NCBI RefSeq assembly: GCF_000340965.1 | Contig: NZ_ANAY01000010.1 | Location: 1-64,000, forward strand | DNA: 64,000 nt | DNA from: Nocardiopsis kunsanensis DSM 44524 | GTDB lineage: Bacteria > Actinomycetota > Actinomycetes > Streptosporangiales > Streptosporangiaceae | Direction: 5' to 3' | Part shown: positions 42,934 to 52,122 of the stretch, one piece after another | Layout of the letters: each line of letters begins with the position of its first letter | How positions within the stretch are numbered: the stretch's first letter is position 1 | Position numbers and translations under genes: made by a program | The notes under the pieces: model-generated | Database searches by the model: none | Seen by the model: only the letters and a program-made list of their open reading frames with translations | Told to the model about the DNA's origin: nothing

Positions 42934-42939
42934 TAGTCT
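42934..42939 (+). promoter_or_regulatory. -10 hexamer upstream of the S9 peptidase gene
   Basis: TAGTCT, a good actinomycete -10, lies 68 bases before the peptidase ATG. It is followed by GAAGGAGGAGG, which is too far from the ATG at 43008 to serve it directly. I see no clear -35. Confidence 0.4.
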
Positions 42940-43007
42940 GAACCCTCACCCCCGAACCGAAGGAGGAGGCCCGCGGCCCGCCCTCGTGCCGCCACGGCCG
43001 ACCCGTT

Positions 43008-44906
43008 ATGAAACCTGCCGACCTCACCCGTCTGCACAGTCTCGGCACGCCCTCCCTGTCGCCCGACGGCGCCTGGGCGGTCTTCGCCCTCACCCGCCCC
43101 GACCTGGACAAGGACACCTATGTCGGCGGGCTGTGGACCGTACCCACCGACGGCTCGCAGTCGCCGCGTCCCCTGACCCGGGGCGAACACGACTCCGGTC
43201 CGGTCCATTCGCCGGACGGGCGCTGGATCGCGTTCCTGCGTCCCGATGCCGACGACCGCGTCCAGATCCACCTCCTGCCGGTGGACGGTGGCGAACCCTG
43301 GAAGGCCACGGACCACCCCCTCGGTGCGGCCGACCCCGCGTGGAGCCCCGACTCCACCCGGCTGGCCTACACCGCGCGTGTGCCGGACCAGGGCCGCTAC
43401 GCCGGAACCGAACCGGCCAAGGAGGCGCCGCGCCGCATCACCACCCTCAAGTACCGCATCGACGGGCTCGGGTTCCTCCGTGACCGCCCCCGGCACGTGT
43501 TCGTCACCGCCCCCCTGGACCCCGAGGCCGCTCCCGGTGCACCCGTGCAGGTCACCGGGGCCCGCGCCGACCACGGTGCACCCGCGTGGACCCCTGACGG
43601 CAGCGAGCTCCTCTTCAGCGCCTCCCTGCACGAGGAGGCCGACACCGACCTGGTCGCGGACGTGTGGGCGTGTGCCCCGGAGGAAGGGGCACGGCCGCGC
43701 CGACTCACCCACGGCCGTATCGGTACCGAGGGGCCGGCCCCGGACCCCGGCGGCACCACCGTCTTCTTCCCCGGGGCCGCACTCGGCGACGACCTCCGTG
43801 ACTTCGTGGGGCGTACCCCCGGCCTGTGGCGGGTCCCCCTCGAGGGCGGGCGCGGACCGGTGCGCCTGACCGACGAGGAGGACGGCCCCCACGTGCAGCA
43901 AAGCCTGCAGGTCCTCGACGACGGTGTCCTGCTGCTCGCCGACCGGCGCGGCGCCGTGCACCTGCTCCGGGTGCCTCTGGACGGGGGAGAGCCGCAGACC
44001 CTCCTGGGCGGTCCCGTCCAGGCCCAGTCCTTCGACCACCGGGCCGGTGTCACCGTGGCCGTGGTCGCCGACGGGCGTAGCAGCGGTGAACTCGTACGTG
44101 TCGGTCCCGAGGGGGCGAGCCCGCTGACCTCCCTCGCGGAGCTGGACCCGTACCCGGTGACCGAACTGACCGCGCACACCCCCGACGGCCACCCCGTGCA
44201 CGGCTGGGTCGCCGTACCCGGGGACCGGGGACCGCACCCGGTGGTGCTGATGATTCACGGCGGCCCCTTCGCCCCTTACGGCCACCAGGTCTTCGACGAG
44301 ACACAGGTGCTGGTGGAGGCCGGGTACGCGGTGGTGCTGTGCAACCCGCGCGGTTCCTCCGGGTACGGCCAGGCGCACGCGCGGGCGATCATCGGCGACG
44401 TCGGCCGGGTCAGCGCCACCGACCTGTTGGCCTTCCTGGATGCCGCACTGGCCGACGAGCGCCTGGACGCCGACCGGGTCGGGGTCATGGGTGGCTCCCA
44501 CGGCGGTTACATGACCACGTGGATGGCGGCCCACCACGGGGAGCGGTTCCGTGCGGCCGTCCCCGAGCGGGCGTTGACCTCCGTCGACAGCTTCGAGGGC
44601 TCCTCCGACATCGGTTCGCTCTTCCCACACCCGCTCTACGGGCCCGAGGAGGACTGGGCGCGCCAGAGCCCGCTGGCCTACGCCGACCGCATCGACATTC
44701 CCACACTCATCATCCACTCCGAGCAGGACTGGCGCTGCCCGGTCGAGCAGGCTCAGCGCCTGTACCTGCGGCTGCGTCGCCGCCGTGAGGACACCGAGCT
44801 CCTGCTGTTCCCGGGGGAGGGGCACGAGCTCTCGCGCTCGGGCCTGCCCAGCCACCGGGTGGCCCGTTTCGAGGCGGTCCTGGACTGGTGGGGGCGTCAC
44901 CTGTGA
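43008..44906 (+). CDS. S9 family peptidase (acylaminoacyl-peptidase type)
   Basis: 632 residues. The N-terminal beta-propeller is made of WD/TolB-like repeats (LSPDGAWAVFALT, HSPDGRWIAFLR, WSPDSTRLAY, WTPDGSELLFSA). The C-terminal hydrolase has GGSHGGYMTTWMAAHH with Ser497, SEQDWRCPVEQ with the Asp, and GEGHELSRSG with the His. It should cleave short or N-acylated peptides in the cytoplasm; there is no signal peptide. The ATG at 43008 starts the conserved KPADLTRLHSLG. The ribosome-binding site is unclear. A strong terminator follows. Confidence 0.93.
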   Translation: MKPADLTRLHSLGTPSLSPDGAWAVFALTRPDLDKDTYVGGLWTVPTDGSQSPRPLTRGEHDSGPVHSPDGRWIAFLRPDADDRVQIHLLPVDGGEPWKATDHPLGAADPAWSPDSTRLAYTARVPDQGRYAGTEPAKEAPRRITTLKYRIDGLGFLRDRPRHVFVTAPLDPEAAPGAPVQVTGARADHGAPAWTPDGSELLFSASLHEEADTDLVADVWACAPEEGARPRRLTHGRIGTEGPAPDPGGTTVFFPGAALGDDLRDFVGRTPGLWRVPLEGGRGPVRLTDEEDGPHVQQSLQVLDDGVLLLADRRGAVHLLRVPLDGGEPQTLLGGPVQAQSFDHRAGVTVAVVADGRSSGELVRVGPEGASPLTSLAELDPYPVTELTAHTPDGHPVHGWVAVPGDRGPHPVVLMIHGGPFAPYGHQVFDETQVLVEAGYAVVLCNPRGSSGYGQAHARAIIGDVGRVSATDLLAFLDAALADERLDADRVGVMGGSHGGYMTTWMAAHHGERFRAAVPERALTSVDSFEGSSDIGSLFPHPLYGPEEDWARQSPLAYADRIDIPTLIIHSEQDWRCPVEQAQRLYLRLRRRREDTELLLFPGEGHELSRSGLPSHRVARFEAVLDWWGRHL

Positions 44907-44912
44907 TGGAGG

Positions 44913-44942
44913 GGGCGGCCGGGGCGGGTGTCCCGGCCGCCC
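44913..44942 (+). terminator. Terminator after the S9 peptidase gene
   Basis: A perfect 11-bp stem (44913-44923 with 44932-44942), an 8-base loop, and T-rich TTCCTGTT after it. Confidence 0.8.
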
Positions 44943-45387
44943 TTCCTGTTCCCGTGGTGAGTCGGCTCACATGCGCGGCCGTGTTCGGTGTTCCCTTGGT
45001 CGGAAAAGTGCGCGCGCGAACCGCCGACGAGAAGGGCGCTGCGGGCCCTCGGCGGGGCCGATCGTACGTCTGTGCAGTTCAAAGCCGGTTCAGTGGAAGG
45101 TCACGATCGGGTCGCGTCGAGCCCGAGGGGTGTTTTAGGGTTCCTTTGAATCGGTTCGCCCCTTTTGCCCCTACCCGGGGGCAGCGTCCGGTTTGCCGTT
45201 GAGCTCTGCTCGTAGTTCGCCCTTTCCCAGGAGCAGAGGCCGGTGCAGCAGCCCGATCGTCCGCGGTCCTTCTCCACACGCCGCCCTCGGGACCCCCTCC
45301 CACACCTCCCCGGTCACACCTGTGCTCAGGTGTGTCCTCGGGACGTCCTGCGCCGGTAGACGGATGTGGGAGAAAGGCAGCGGTCCC
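44943..45387 (+). other. Long upstream region of the NlpC/P60 gene
   Basis: 445 bases without a gene. It is less GC-rich near 45130-45150 (GTTTTAGGGTTCC), where a promoter is likely. Two small hairpins follow: CTCTGCTC with GAGCAGAG near 45205-45239, and CACACCTG with CAGGTGTG (45315-45322 and 45327-45334). Many actinomycete cell-wall hydrolase genes have a c-di-AMP (ydaO) riboswitch in such a leader. I cannot match its conserved core here and so do not call it. Confidence 0.5.
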
Positions 45388-46398
45388 TTGACTCGCAACC
45401 CCGCGGCCGGTTCCCGTGCGAGCCGCCGTTCCGCCACCATCGGATCCCTGGCCCTGGGCTCGGTCCTGCTCTCCTCCGGGGTCGCCCTGGCCGACCCGAC
45501 CGAGGAGGAGGCCCAACAACGCTACGAACAGCTCCAGGAGGAGCTCTCCGGACTCAACGAGGCCTACAACCAGGCCCAGGAGGACCACGAAGCCGCCGAG
45601 GCCGAGGTCTCCGACCTCGAAGAACGCGTGGAGGAGACCGAGGAGAACCTCCAGGAGATGTCGGGCCGGGTCTCGGCCATCGCGCAGAGCACCTACACCG
45701 GCTCCACCCACAGCCTCCCCGGCCTCCTCTTCGGCGGTTCACCCGACAACGTGCTGCAGACCATCGCCGACCTGGACTTCCTGTCCGTGGGCCAGGAAGC
45801 GGTGATGTCGGACTACGTGGAGGAGGCCGAGCGCTCCGAGCGCCTGCTCTCCCAGGCCACCGAGGCCGAGGAGCGCGCCGCCACCGCGCTGGAGGAGGCC
45901 GAGACCTCCTTCGAACAGGGCGAGCAAGCCCTGGAAGAACAGTCCGAGGTGCTCGACACCCTGGGTGGGACCGACCCGACGGCCTCCACCGAACCCGTCG
46001 GCGACCCCTCCGGCGGAGGCGGGACGGCCGCCTCCGGAGACGTCCAGGCCGTCCTGGACTTCGCCCGCGCCCAGATCGGCAAGCCCTACGTGTGGGGCGG
46101 CACCGGCCCCGACAGCTACGACTGCTCCGGCCTGACCCAGGCCGCCTGGGCCCAGGCCGGGGTGAACCTGCCGCGCACCACCTACGACCAGGTCAACGCC
46201 GGAACGCAGGTCTCGCGCGACCAGGTCCGGCCCGGCGACCTGCTCTTCTTCTACGACGCCGCCGCACCCAGCCACGTGGGCATCTACTCCGGCAACGGCC
46301 GGATGATCCACGGCTCCAACCCCTCCAAGCCGCTGGAGGAGGTCAACCTGGCCGACTACTGGGACAGCGTGTTCACCACCGCCGTGCGCGTGGGATGA
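45388..46398 (+). CDS. Secreted NlpC/P60 peptidoglycan endopeptidase
   Basis: 336 residues. The signal peptide ends near GVALA/DPTEEE. A long Glu-rich coiled coil spans about 40-220, a Gly/Ser linker follows, and the NlpC/P60 domain is C-terminal: GKPYVWGGTGPDSYDCSGLTQAAW with the catalytic Cys, PSHVGIYSGNGRMIHGSN with the catalytic His. It cleaves stem-peptide bonds like RipA/RipC-type enzymes in growth or septation. TTG at 45388 is preferred (AAAGG upstream); an in-frame ATG at 45364 would add eight residues before the signal peptide. Confidence 0.92.
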   Translation: MTRNPAAGSRASRRSATIGSLALGSVLLSSGVALADPTEEEAQQRYEQLQEELSGLNEAYNQAQEDHEAAEAEVSDLEERVEETEENLQEMSGRVSAIAQSTYTGSTHSLPGLLFGGSPDNVLQTIADLDFLSVGQEAVMSDYVEEAERSERLLSQATEAEERAATALEEAETSFEQGEQALEEQSEVLDTLGGTDPTASTEPVGDPSGGGGTAASGDVQAVLDFARAQIGKPYVWGGTGPDSYDCSGLTQAAWAQAGVNLPRTTYDQVNAGTQVSRDQVRPGDLLFFYDAAAPSHVGIYSGNGRMIHGSNPSKPLEEVNLADYWDSVFTTAVRVG

Positions 46399-46429
46399 CC
46401 CGGGGTGTTCACTTCCAGGTGAAGGTGCG

Positions 46430-46435
46430 TATTCT
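46430..46435 (+). promoter_or_regulatory. -10 hexamer of a leaderless small gene
   Basis: TATTCT is followed after 7 bases by the ATG of the small membrane protein. TTCACT near 46408 could act as the -35. Confidence 0.5.
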
Positions 46436-46442
46436 TCCCGAC

Positions 46443-46616
46443 ATGGGACGTGTACTGCTCAAGGCCGCTGCGGGTGCGGCCGCCGTCATCGCCCTCTTCT
46501 GGGTGTTGTCGGTGATCGTCGGCCTGCTCGTGTGGGTCATCGCGATCGGTCTCCTCATCGGGGTGGTCCACCTCGGCGTACGCATGATGCGCGAGAACTC
46601 GGGCAACGTCCGCTGA
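46443..46616 (+). CDS. Small two-helix membrane protein
   Basis: 57 residues. The sequence is MGRVLLKAAAGAAAVIALFW followed by a second hydrophobic stretch, with a basic tail (RMMRENSGNVR). It is nearly all membrane helix. I do not recognise a family. It begins 45 bases after the NlpC/P60 stop, with no ribosome-binding site but a -10 at leaderless distance. A hairpin follows at 46648-46678. The strict hydrophobic pattern and the tail make coding likely. Confidence 0.65.
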   Translation: MGRVLLKAAAGAAAVIALFWVLSVIVGLLVWVIAIGLLIGVVHLGVRMMRENSGNVR

Positions 46617-46647
46617 AGGCCCGGCCCCCGGACCGCGCGAACCTTCC

Positions 46648-46678
46648 GGGGCGCGCAGCAGAACGTGCAGCGCGCCCC
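46648..46678 (+). terminator. Hairpin after the small membrane-protein gene
   Basis: GGGGCGCGC (46648-46656) pairs with GCGCGCCCC (46670-46678); 13-base loop. Confidence 0.55.
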
Positions 46679-46748
46679 TCGCCGTGCCCGGAGCCGGCCA
46701 CACGCCACACCTGGCCGTGCATCACCGTCCGGTCCGGGCGAAGACGGC

Positions 46749-46754
46749 TATAGT
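46749..46754 (+). promoter_or_regulatory. -10 hexamer of the glycosyltransferase gene
   Basis: TATAGT is followed after 6 bases by the GTG at 46761. The sequence around it is unusually A/T-rich for this window. No -35 is evident. Confidence 0.55.
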
Positions 46755-46760
46755 TACAAT

Positions 46761-48470
46761 GTGTCGCTCAATAAGTACGTAGGGTCTCAAGTTGACGGGG
46801 TCTCCCGCCGCGGACGCGTCGAGCGGGTCACCACCCGTGTGATCGGCAACGACTGGGACACACTGGCACCACCCGCCCTCGGGCAATGGACCCCGCGCCT
46901 GCCCGTCAGCGTCGTGCTGCCCGCACACGGTGAACAACACCGGCTGGACCTCGCCCTGGCCTCCCTGGCCGTACAGACCTACCCCGAGGAACTCATCGAA
47001 GCCGTCGTCGTCGACGACCACTCCGCGCCCGCCCTGCGCCTGCCCCCGGTCCGCCCCGCCAACACCCGCCTGGTGTGCACCCCCGGCGGCGGCCACGGCG
47101 CCGGCTACGCCCGCGCCTACGGGGCCCACACGAGCGTGGGCGAGATCCTGCTGTGGATGGACGCCGACATGGTCGCCGACCCGCGTTTCGTCGAGGCGCA
47201 GGCCCGCTGGCACCACACCCACCCCGAGTGCGTCACCCTCGGCCGGGTCCGTTTCGCCGACCACGTCCCCGACGACCCGGCCGCCCTGCTCGGCCTCATG
47301 CGGGCGGGCGAGCTGCACCACACCCTCGACGACGGACGCCACCACGCCTGGGTCGAACGCCGCCTCGCCGACACCGACGACCTGCGCGAGGCCGACCACC
47401 TGGGCTTCCACACCTACGTCGGTGCCGCCGCCGGCCTGCGCCGGAGCCTGTACGAGATCGCCGGAGGCGTGGACCCCGACCTCGACCTCGGGCAGGACAC
47501 CGAGTTCGGCTACCGGCTCTGGCAGGCCGGCGCCGTCATGCTGCCCGAACGCACCGCGACCGCCTGGCACCTGGGCCCCGGGGAACCCTTCCGCACCCGG
47601 CTGCCCTCCGAACGTTTCCGCACCAACGTCCTGGCCGAACTCATGCCCCACCCCCACCTGTACCGCGAACGGCTGCCCGCCGAACGGCGCCGCGTCCCGC
47701 TCGTGCACGCCGTCGTCGACATCTCCGGCGCCCCCTACGACCTGGTGCGCGGCTGCGTGGACCGCCTCCTGGACAGCGCCGAGACCGACCTGCTCATCAC
47801 CCTGGTCGCCGACTGGGAACGCCTCACCGGCGAGGAGGAACTGGGCGACCTCCAGCTCGGCCTGCGCCTGATCCAGGCCAACTACCTGCGCGAACCCCGT
47901 ATCGCCTTCGCCTCCAGCACCCCGCGCACGGCCTTTCCCGCACCGTTCCTGCTGGAAGTGCCCGTGGCCCGGGGCCTGGGCCAGGTCGCGCTCACCCGGC
48001 TGCTGGCCGGGGCCGAACGCTCCCGGGCCGGACTCACCGAACTCTTCCCCGCCGCCACCGCCACCGACGCACCGGGCGTGCGCCTGTGGCGCACCCGCGC
48101 GCTGGCCCGGGCCCTGCGCGCGGGTGAGGAGGGCGAGGACATCGCCGAGGTCGTCTCCGCACTGCACGGGCACTACCGCATCCACGGCGGCGAGGAGATC
48201 CTCACCGACCTGTCCCTGTACCGCTCCGTCCCGTTCCTGCCGCGCCGGGCCCCCGAGCCCCGCACCCGGACCGGGGACGAGCCGCGGCGCAGCACGGCCG
48301 GCGACGGCACACCCGACCACACCCGCGACGAGGAACCGGAGACCCCCGGGACGGATCGGGTCCGCTCACCCCTGCGCCGCCTGGGCGCCTGGCTCGGCGA
48401 GTGCTGGCAGCGTGTGCGCGAGGCCCACGGCGGCGGACGCACCGACGGCCGCGGCCCCGGGGAGCGGTGA
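46761..48470 (+). CDS. GT2 family glycosyltransferase
   Basis: 569 residues. The GT-A domain begins RLPVSVVLPAHGEQHRLDLALASL. The acidic strand is VVVDDHSAPAL, the DxD is LWMDADMVADPRF, and the acceptor region has GLRRSLYEIAGGVDPDLDLGQDTEFGYRLWQAG. The C-terminal ~250 residues are less conserved, and the last 80 are Arg/Glu-rich. It probably adds sugar to a cell-surface or cytoplasmic acceptor that cannot be named. GTG at 46761 is chosen as a leaderless start from the TATAGT just upstream; no ribosome-binding site is seen. It converges on pstS with 8 bases between. Confidence 0.88.
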   Translation: MSLNKYVGSQVDGVSRRGRVERVTTRVIGNDWDTLAPPALGQWTPRLPVSVVLPAHGEQHRLDLALASLAVQTYPEELIEAVVVDDHSAPALRLPPVRPANTRLVCTPGGGHGAGYARAYGAHTSVGEILLWMDADMVADPRFVEAQARWHHTHPECVTLGRVRFADHVPDDPAALLGLMRAGELHHTLDDGRHHAWVERRLADTDDLREADHLGFHTYVGAAAGLRRSLYEIAGGVDPDLDLGQDTEFGYRLWQAGAVMLPERTATAWHLGPGEPFRTRLPSERFRTNVLAELMPHPHLYRERLPAERRRVPLVHAVVDISGAPYDLVRGCVDRLLDSAETDLLITLVADWERLTGEEELGDLQLGLRLIQANYLREPRIAFASSTPRTAFPAPFLLEVPVARGLGQVALTRLLAGAERSRAGLTELFPAATATDAPGVRLWRTRALARALRAGEEGEDIAEVVSALHGHYRIHGGEEILTDLSLYRSVPFLPRRAPEPRTRTGDEPRRSTAGDGTPDHTRDEEPETPGTDRVRSPLRRLGAWLGECWQRVREAHGGGRTDGRGPGER

Positions 48471-48478
48471 CTGCACCG

Positions 48479-49624
48479 TCAGTCCTGGACGCCGATCGCG
48501 TCGATCGACTCCAACAGCTCCTCACGCAGCTGATCGTTGACCGGGGAGGAGTCGGTCTCGGCCGAGGCCGCCTCCTGGCCCTCCGGGCTGACCACGTACT
48601 CCAGGAACGCCTTGACCCGGTCGGCCTCCTCCTGGTCCTCGTACTCCAAACAGGCCACCTCGTAGCTGACCAGAACCAGCGGGTAGGCGCCCTGCTCGGT
48701 CGTGCCGTAGTCCAGGGCCAGCCCCAGGTCGTACTCGCTCGTGTTCTCCTCCCGGCGCGGGGAGTCGGCCACCACCTGGGCCGCCCCCTCCGGGTTGATG
48801 TCGACGAACTCGTCACCGACACCGATCGAGGCGGCGTCCAGCCCGTGCAGGTGCGACATCTCCAGATACCCGATGGAGCCGTCGGCGCGCGAGACCGTGT
48901 CGGCCACACCACTGTTGCCCTGGGCCGACTCCTGCGGCTCGATCGGCCACTGGTCACTGGCCTCGTGGGGCCAGGAGTCCGGGGCCGCCTCCTCCAGATA
49001 ACGGGTGAAGTTCTCCGTCGTCCCGGAGTCGTCGGACCGGCTGACCTGGGTGATCCTCAGGTTCGGCAGATCCGCGTCCGGGTTGTCCCGGGCGATCTCC
49101 GGGTCGTCCCAGTGCGTGATGTCCTGGTTGAAGATCTTGGCGACCGTGTCCGGGCGCAGGTTCAGCTCGTCCACACCCTCGATGTTGAAGACCACACCGA
49201 TCGCCACGATGTAGGCGGGCAGGCTCACCGTGTCGGACCCACCGCACCGCGCGAGCGCGTCCTCGTTCTCCGCGGGCTCCATCGCGGTGTCGGTCCCGGC
49301 GTAGGAGACGGCGCCGTCGATGAACTGGCTCCGGCCCCCGCCGGAGCCGATCGAGTCGTAGTAGATGTCCGCGTCCTCGCACGCGGACTGGTAGCCGGCG
49401 ATCCAGGTCGCCATGGCGTTCTCCTGGGCGCTGGAACCCGAGCCGGACAAACCCCCGGAGAAGCACTCCAGGTCGTCGGGCACCTCCGGCGCTGCGTCTT
49501 CGGGTACCGCGTTGTCGCTGCCGCAGGCGGTGGCCGCCAACAGCAGTCCGGCCAGTGCGGCCGAGACCGCACCCTGGTGGACGCTGCGCCTGTGCGCGCG
49601 CGAGCGCTTCTTGGACGGGAGCAC
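48479..49624 (-). CDS. pstS: Phosphate ABC transporter substrate-binding lipoprotein
   Basis: 381 residues. The signal peptide ends in the lipobox LLLAATACGSD. The PstS fold follows: GSGSSAQENAMATWIAGYQ, IGSGGGRSQFIDGAVSYAGTD with the phosphate loop, then TQVSRSDDSGTTENFTRYL and GNSGVADTVSRADGSIGY. It should deliver phosphate to PstCAB, but those genes are not downstream; the next gene is convergent. The start is GTG at 49624 (VLPSKKRSRAHRR). A PHO box upstream could not be confirmed by eye. Confidence 0.93.
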   Translation of the reverse strand: MLPSKKRSRAHRRSVHQGAVSAALAGLLLAATACGSDNAVPEDAAPEVPDDLECFSGGLSGSGSSAQENAMATWIAGYQSACEDADIYYDSIGSGGGRSQFIDGAVSYAGTDTAMEPAENEDALARCGGSDTVSLPAYIVAIGVVFNIEGVDELNLRPDTVAKIFNQDITHWDDPEIARDNPDADLPNLRITQVSRSDDSGTTENFTRYLEEAAPDSWPHEASDQWPIEPQESAQGNSGVADTVSRADGSIGYLEMSHLHGLDAASIGVGDEFVDINPEGAAQVVADSPRREENTSEYDLGLALDYGTTEQGAYPLVLVSYEVACLEYEDQEEADRVKAFLEYVVSPEGQEAASAETDSSPVNDQLREELLESIDAIGVQD

Positions 49625-49796
49625 GACTGCTTCTATCCCCTTCGTCGGTGAGGTGTCTCGCGGGTGGCGAACACCGTCGAGAATTCAATCATCAGCGTCA
49701 CCACGCCCCCAATACGGCCACGTGTGGCGTGCAGCTCACCGAGTGGGAGAAGGGCGCGCATGACACGCCGAGAACGCGGGCACGGCCCAGGACGTG

Positions 49797-52109
49797 ATGA
49801 GCGCTCACGACAACCGCCCGGCCTCCGCGCCGACGTCAACGTACCGCCTCCAGCTGAACGCCGGGTTAACTCTTCGGGACGCTGCGGACCTGCTCGACCA
49901 GCTCGAGCGGTTGGGCGTGGGAACTCTCTACCTGTCGCCGATCCTGACGGCGACCCCCGGCTCCCAGCACGGCTACGACGTGGTCGACCCCACCTCCGTG
50001 GCCCCCGCCCTGGGCGGCGACGAGGCCAGGTCCGCCCTGGCGCACAAGGCGCACGAGCGGGGCATGGGGGTGGTCGTGGACATCGTGCCCAACCACGTGT
50101 CCGTGGCCCGCCCCGACACCAACCCCTGGTGGTGGGACCTGCTGCGGCTGGGGCCCGACTCGCCCTACGCACGCTTCTTCGACGTCGACCTGTCGCTGCC
50201 CCTGCTGATCCCGGTCCTGGGCGAGGACGCGCAGGAGGCCCTCACCCTCACCGACGGGTGCCTGGCCTACCACGACAAGCGTTACCCCCTGGCACCCGGC
50301 ACCCACGAGCACGGGGACGACGCCGAAACCGTGCACCGGCGCCAGCACTACCGGCTGGTCTCCTGGCGGCGCGGCGACAGCGAACTCACCTACCGGCGCT
50401 TCTTCGACGTCGACGAGCTGGCCGCCGTGCGCGTGGAGGACCCGACCGTGTTCGAGGCAGCCCACGCCGAGATCCTGCGCTGGGCCGAACTCGGCGAACT
50501 CGACGGGTTGCGCCTGGACCACATCGACGGCCTCAGCGACCCGGGCGCCTACCTGCGACGCCTCACCGCACGGTTCCCCGGCTGGGTCGTGGTCGAGAAG
50601 ATCCTCGCCCCCGGCGAGGACCTGCCCCAGAGCTGGCCCGTGGCCGGAACCACCGGCTACGACGCCCTGCGCGAGTACACCGGGGTCCTGGTCGACCCCA
50701 CCGGAGAGGCCGACCTGACGGCCCTGGCCACCGGCGAGGGGGTACCCGTCGACGTCGGGGCCACCGACCACACCGCCCGCCTCCAGGCCGCCTCCACCCT
50801 GCTGCGCACCGAGGTGCGCCGTATCGCCGCGCTCGTGGCCCCGCACGCGGAGGAGGCCGTCGCCGAACTCCTGGCCGCCTTCGCCGTCTACCGCACCTAC
50901 CTGCCAGAGGGCCTGCCCGAGTGGGAGCGGGCCGTGGCCCTGGCCGGCGAGCGCCGCCCCGACCTGGCCACCGCCCTGGCCGCCCTCGACCGCCACGTGC
51001 GCCAGGACCCCGGCGGGGAGGCCGCCCGGCGCATCCAACAGACCTCCGGCATGGTCGTGGCCATGGGCACGGAGAACACCGCCTTCTACCGTGCCACCCG
51101 CTTCATCGCCCTCAACGAGGTCGGCGGCGACCCCGCGCGGTTCGCCCTCACCCCCGAGGCCTTCCACACCTGCGCCGCCCGGCGCGAGGCCCGTCGTCCC
51201 CACACCATGACCACCCTGTCCAGCCACGACAGCAAACGCTCCGAGGACGTGCGCGCCCGCCTGGCGGTACTCTCCGAACTCTCCGCCGACTTCGCCGGGG
51301 CCGTGCGCCGCTGGTCGGCCACGCACCCCTTGCCCGAGCCCTCCCTGGACCTGCTGGGCTGGCAGACCCTCGTGGGCGCCTGGCCCATCGGCGAGGACCG
51401 CCTCACCGGATACCTGCTCAAGGCCGCCCGCGAGGCCCGCCTCGGGACCTCCTGGACCGAACCGGACCCCGCCTTCGAACAGGCAGTACGCGACTGGGCC
51501 CCGGCAGTACTCACCGACCTGCGCCAGGACGTCGCGGCCTTCGCCGACCGCGTGCGCGTTCCCGGCTGGAGCAACTCCCTGACCCAGAAGGCCCTCCAAC
51601 TCCTCGGCCCCGGGGTGCCCGACCTCTACCAGGGGACCGAGCTCTGGGACCTGTCCCTGGTCGACCCCGACAACCGCCGTCCCGTCGACCACCGCACCCG
51701 AGCCGAGATCCTCGCCCGCCTCGAGTCCGGATGGCGCCCCGCCGTGGACAGCACCGGCGCCGCCAAACTCCACCTGGTCCGCACCTGTCTGCACACCCGG
51801 CGTGAACTGAGGCCCCGGGGCTACACACCCCTGCACGCCGAGGGCCCCGCCGCCCGCCACGCCCTGGCCTTCGCCCGCACCTCACCCGGTGCGCACGGCC
51901 CCGACCTCGCCGTCGTGGGCACCCGCCTGCCCCTGACCCTGGAGAGCACCGGAGGCTGGGAGGAGACCGTCCTGCCCCTGCCACCCGGCCCCTGGACCGA
52001 CCGCCTCACCGGTAGGGCCGTACCACCCGACCGCTCGGACGGGGCCACAGCGCCCCGCCTGAGCGAACTGCTCGGCCGCTACCCCGTGGCCGTCCTGGTC
52101 AGGGGGTAA
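49797..52109 (+). CDS. treY: Malto-oligosyltrehalose synthase
   Basis: 770 residues, usual for GH13_26. It opens TSTYRLQLNAGLTLRDAADLL, then VGTLYLSPILTATPGSQHGYDV and VVVDIVPNHVSV. The nucleophile region is LDGLRLDHIDGLSDP, the acid is in WVVVEKILAPGEDLP, and the third acid is in TLSSHDSKRSEDVRARL. It converts the reducing end of maltodextrin to a trehalose unit, the first step of the TreY/TreZ route. ATG at 49797 has AGGA upstream; GTG at 49794 is possible. It forms an operon with the rRNA methyltransferase (13 bases) and treZ. Confidence 0.96.
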   Translation: MSAHDNRPASAPTSTYRLQLNAGLTLRDAADLLDQLERLGVGTLYLSPILTATPGSQHGYDVVDPTSVAPALGGDEARSALAHKAHERGMGVVVDIVPNHVSVARPDTNPWWWDLLRLGPDSPYARFFDVDLSLPLLIPVLGEDAQEALTLTDGCLAYHDKRYPLAPGTHEHGDDAETVHRRQHYRLVSWRRGDSELTYRRFFDVDELAAVRVEDPTVFEAAHAEILRWAELGELDGLRLDHIDGLSDPGAYLRRLTARFPGWVVVEKILAPGEDLPQSWPVAGTTGYDALREYTGVLVDPTGEADLTALATGEGVPVDVGATDHTARLQAASTLLRTEVRRIAALVAPHAEEAVAELLAAFAVYRTYLPEGLPEWERAVALAGERRPDLATALAALDRHVRQDPGGEAARRIQQTSGMVVAMGTENTAFYRATRFIALNEVGGDPARFALTPEAFHTCAARREARRPHTMTTLSSHDSKRSEDVRARLAVLSELSADFAGAVRRWSATHPLPEPSLDLLGWQTLVGAWPIGEDRLTGYLLKAAREARLGTSWTEPDPAFEQAVRDWAPAVLTDLRQDVAAFADRVRVPGWSNSLTQKALQLLGPGVPDLYQGTELWDLSLVDPDNRRPVDHRTRAEILARLESGWRPAVDSTGAAKLHLVRTCLHTRRELRPRGYTPLHAEGPAARHALAFARTSPGAHGPDLAVVGTRLPLTLESTGGWEETVLPLPPGPWTDRLTGRAVPPDRSDGATAPRLSELLGRYPVAVLVRG

Positions 52110-52122
52110 GCTGGGCCCGATC

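Noticed and set aside
44943..45387. c-di-AMP (ydaO) riboswitch before the NlpC/P60 gene
   Set aside because: Position and length would suit it, but I could not find the conserved core by eye. A covariance-model search (RF00379) would settle it.
49625..49700. PHO box upstream of pstS
   Set aside because: GTTCGCCACCC and a following ACCTCACC vaguely resemble PhoP direct repeats, but only about half the positions fit the 11-mer consensus.
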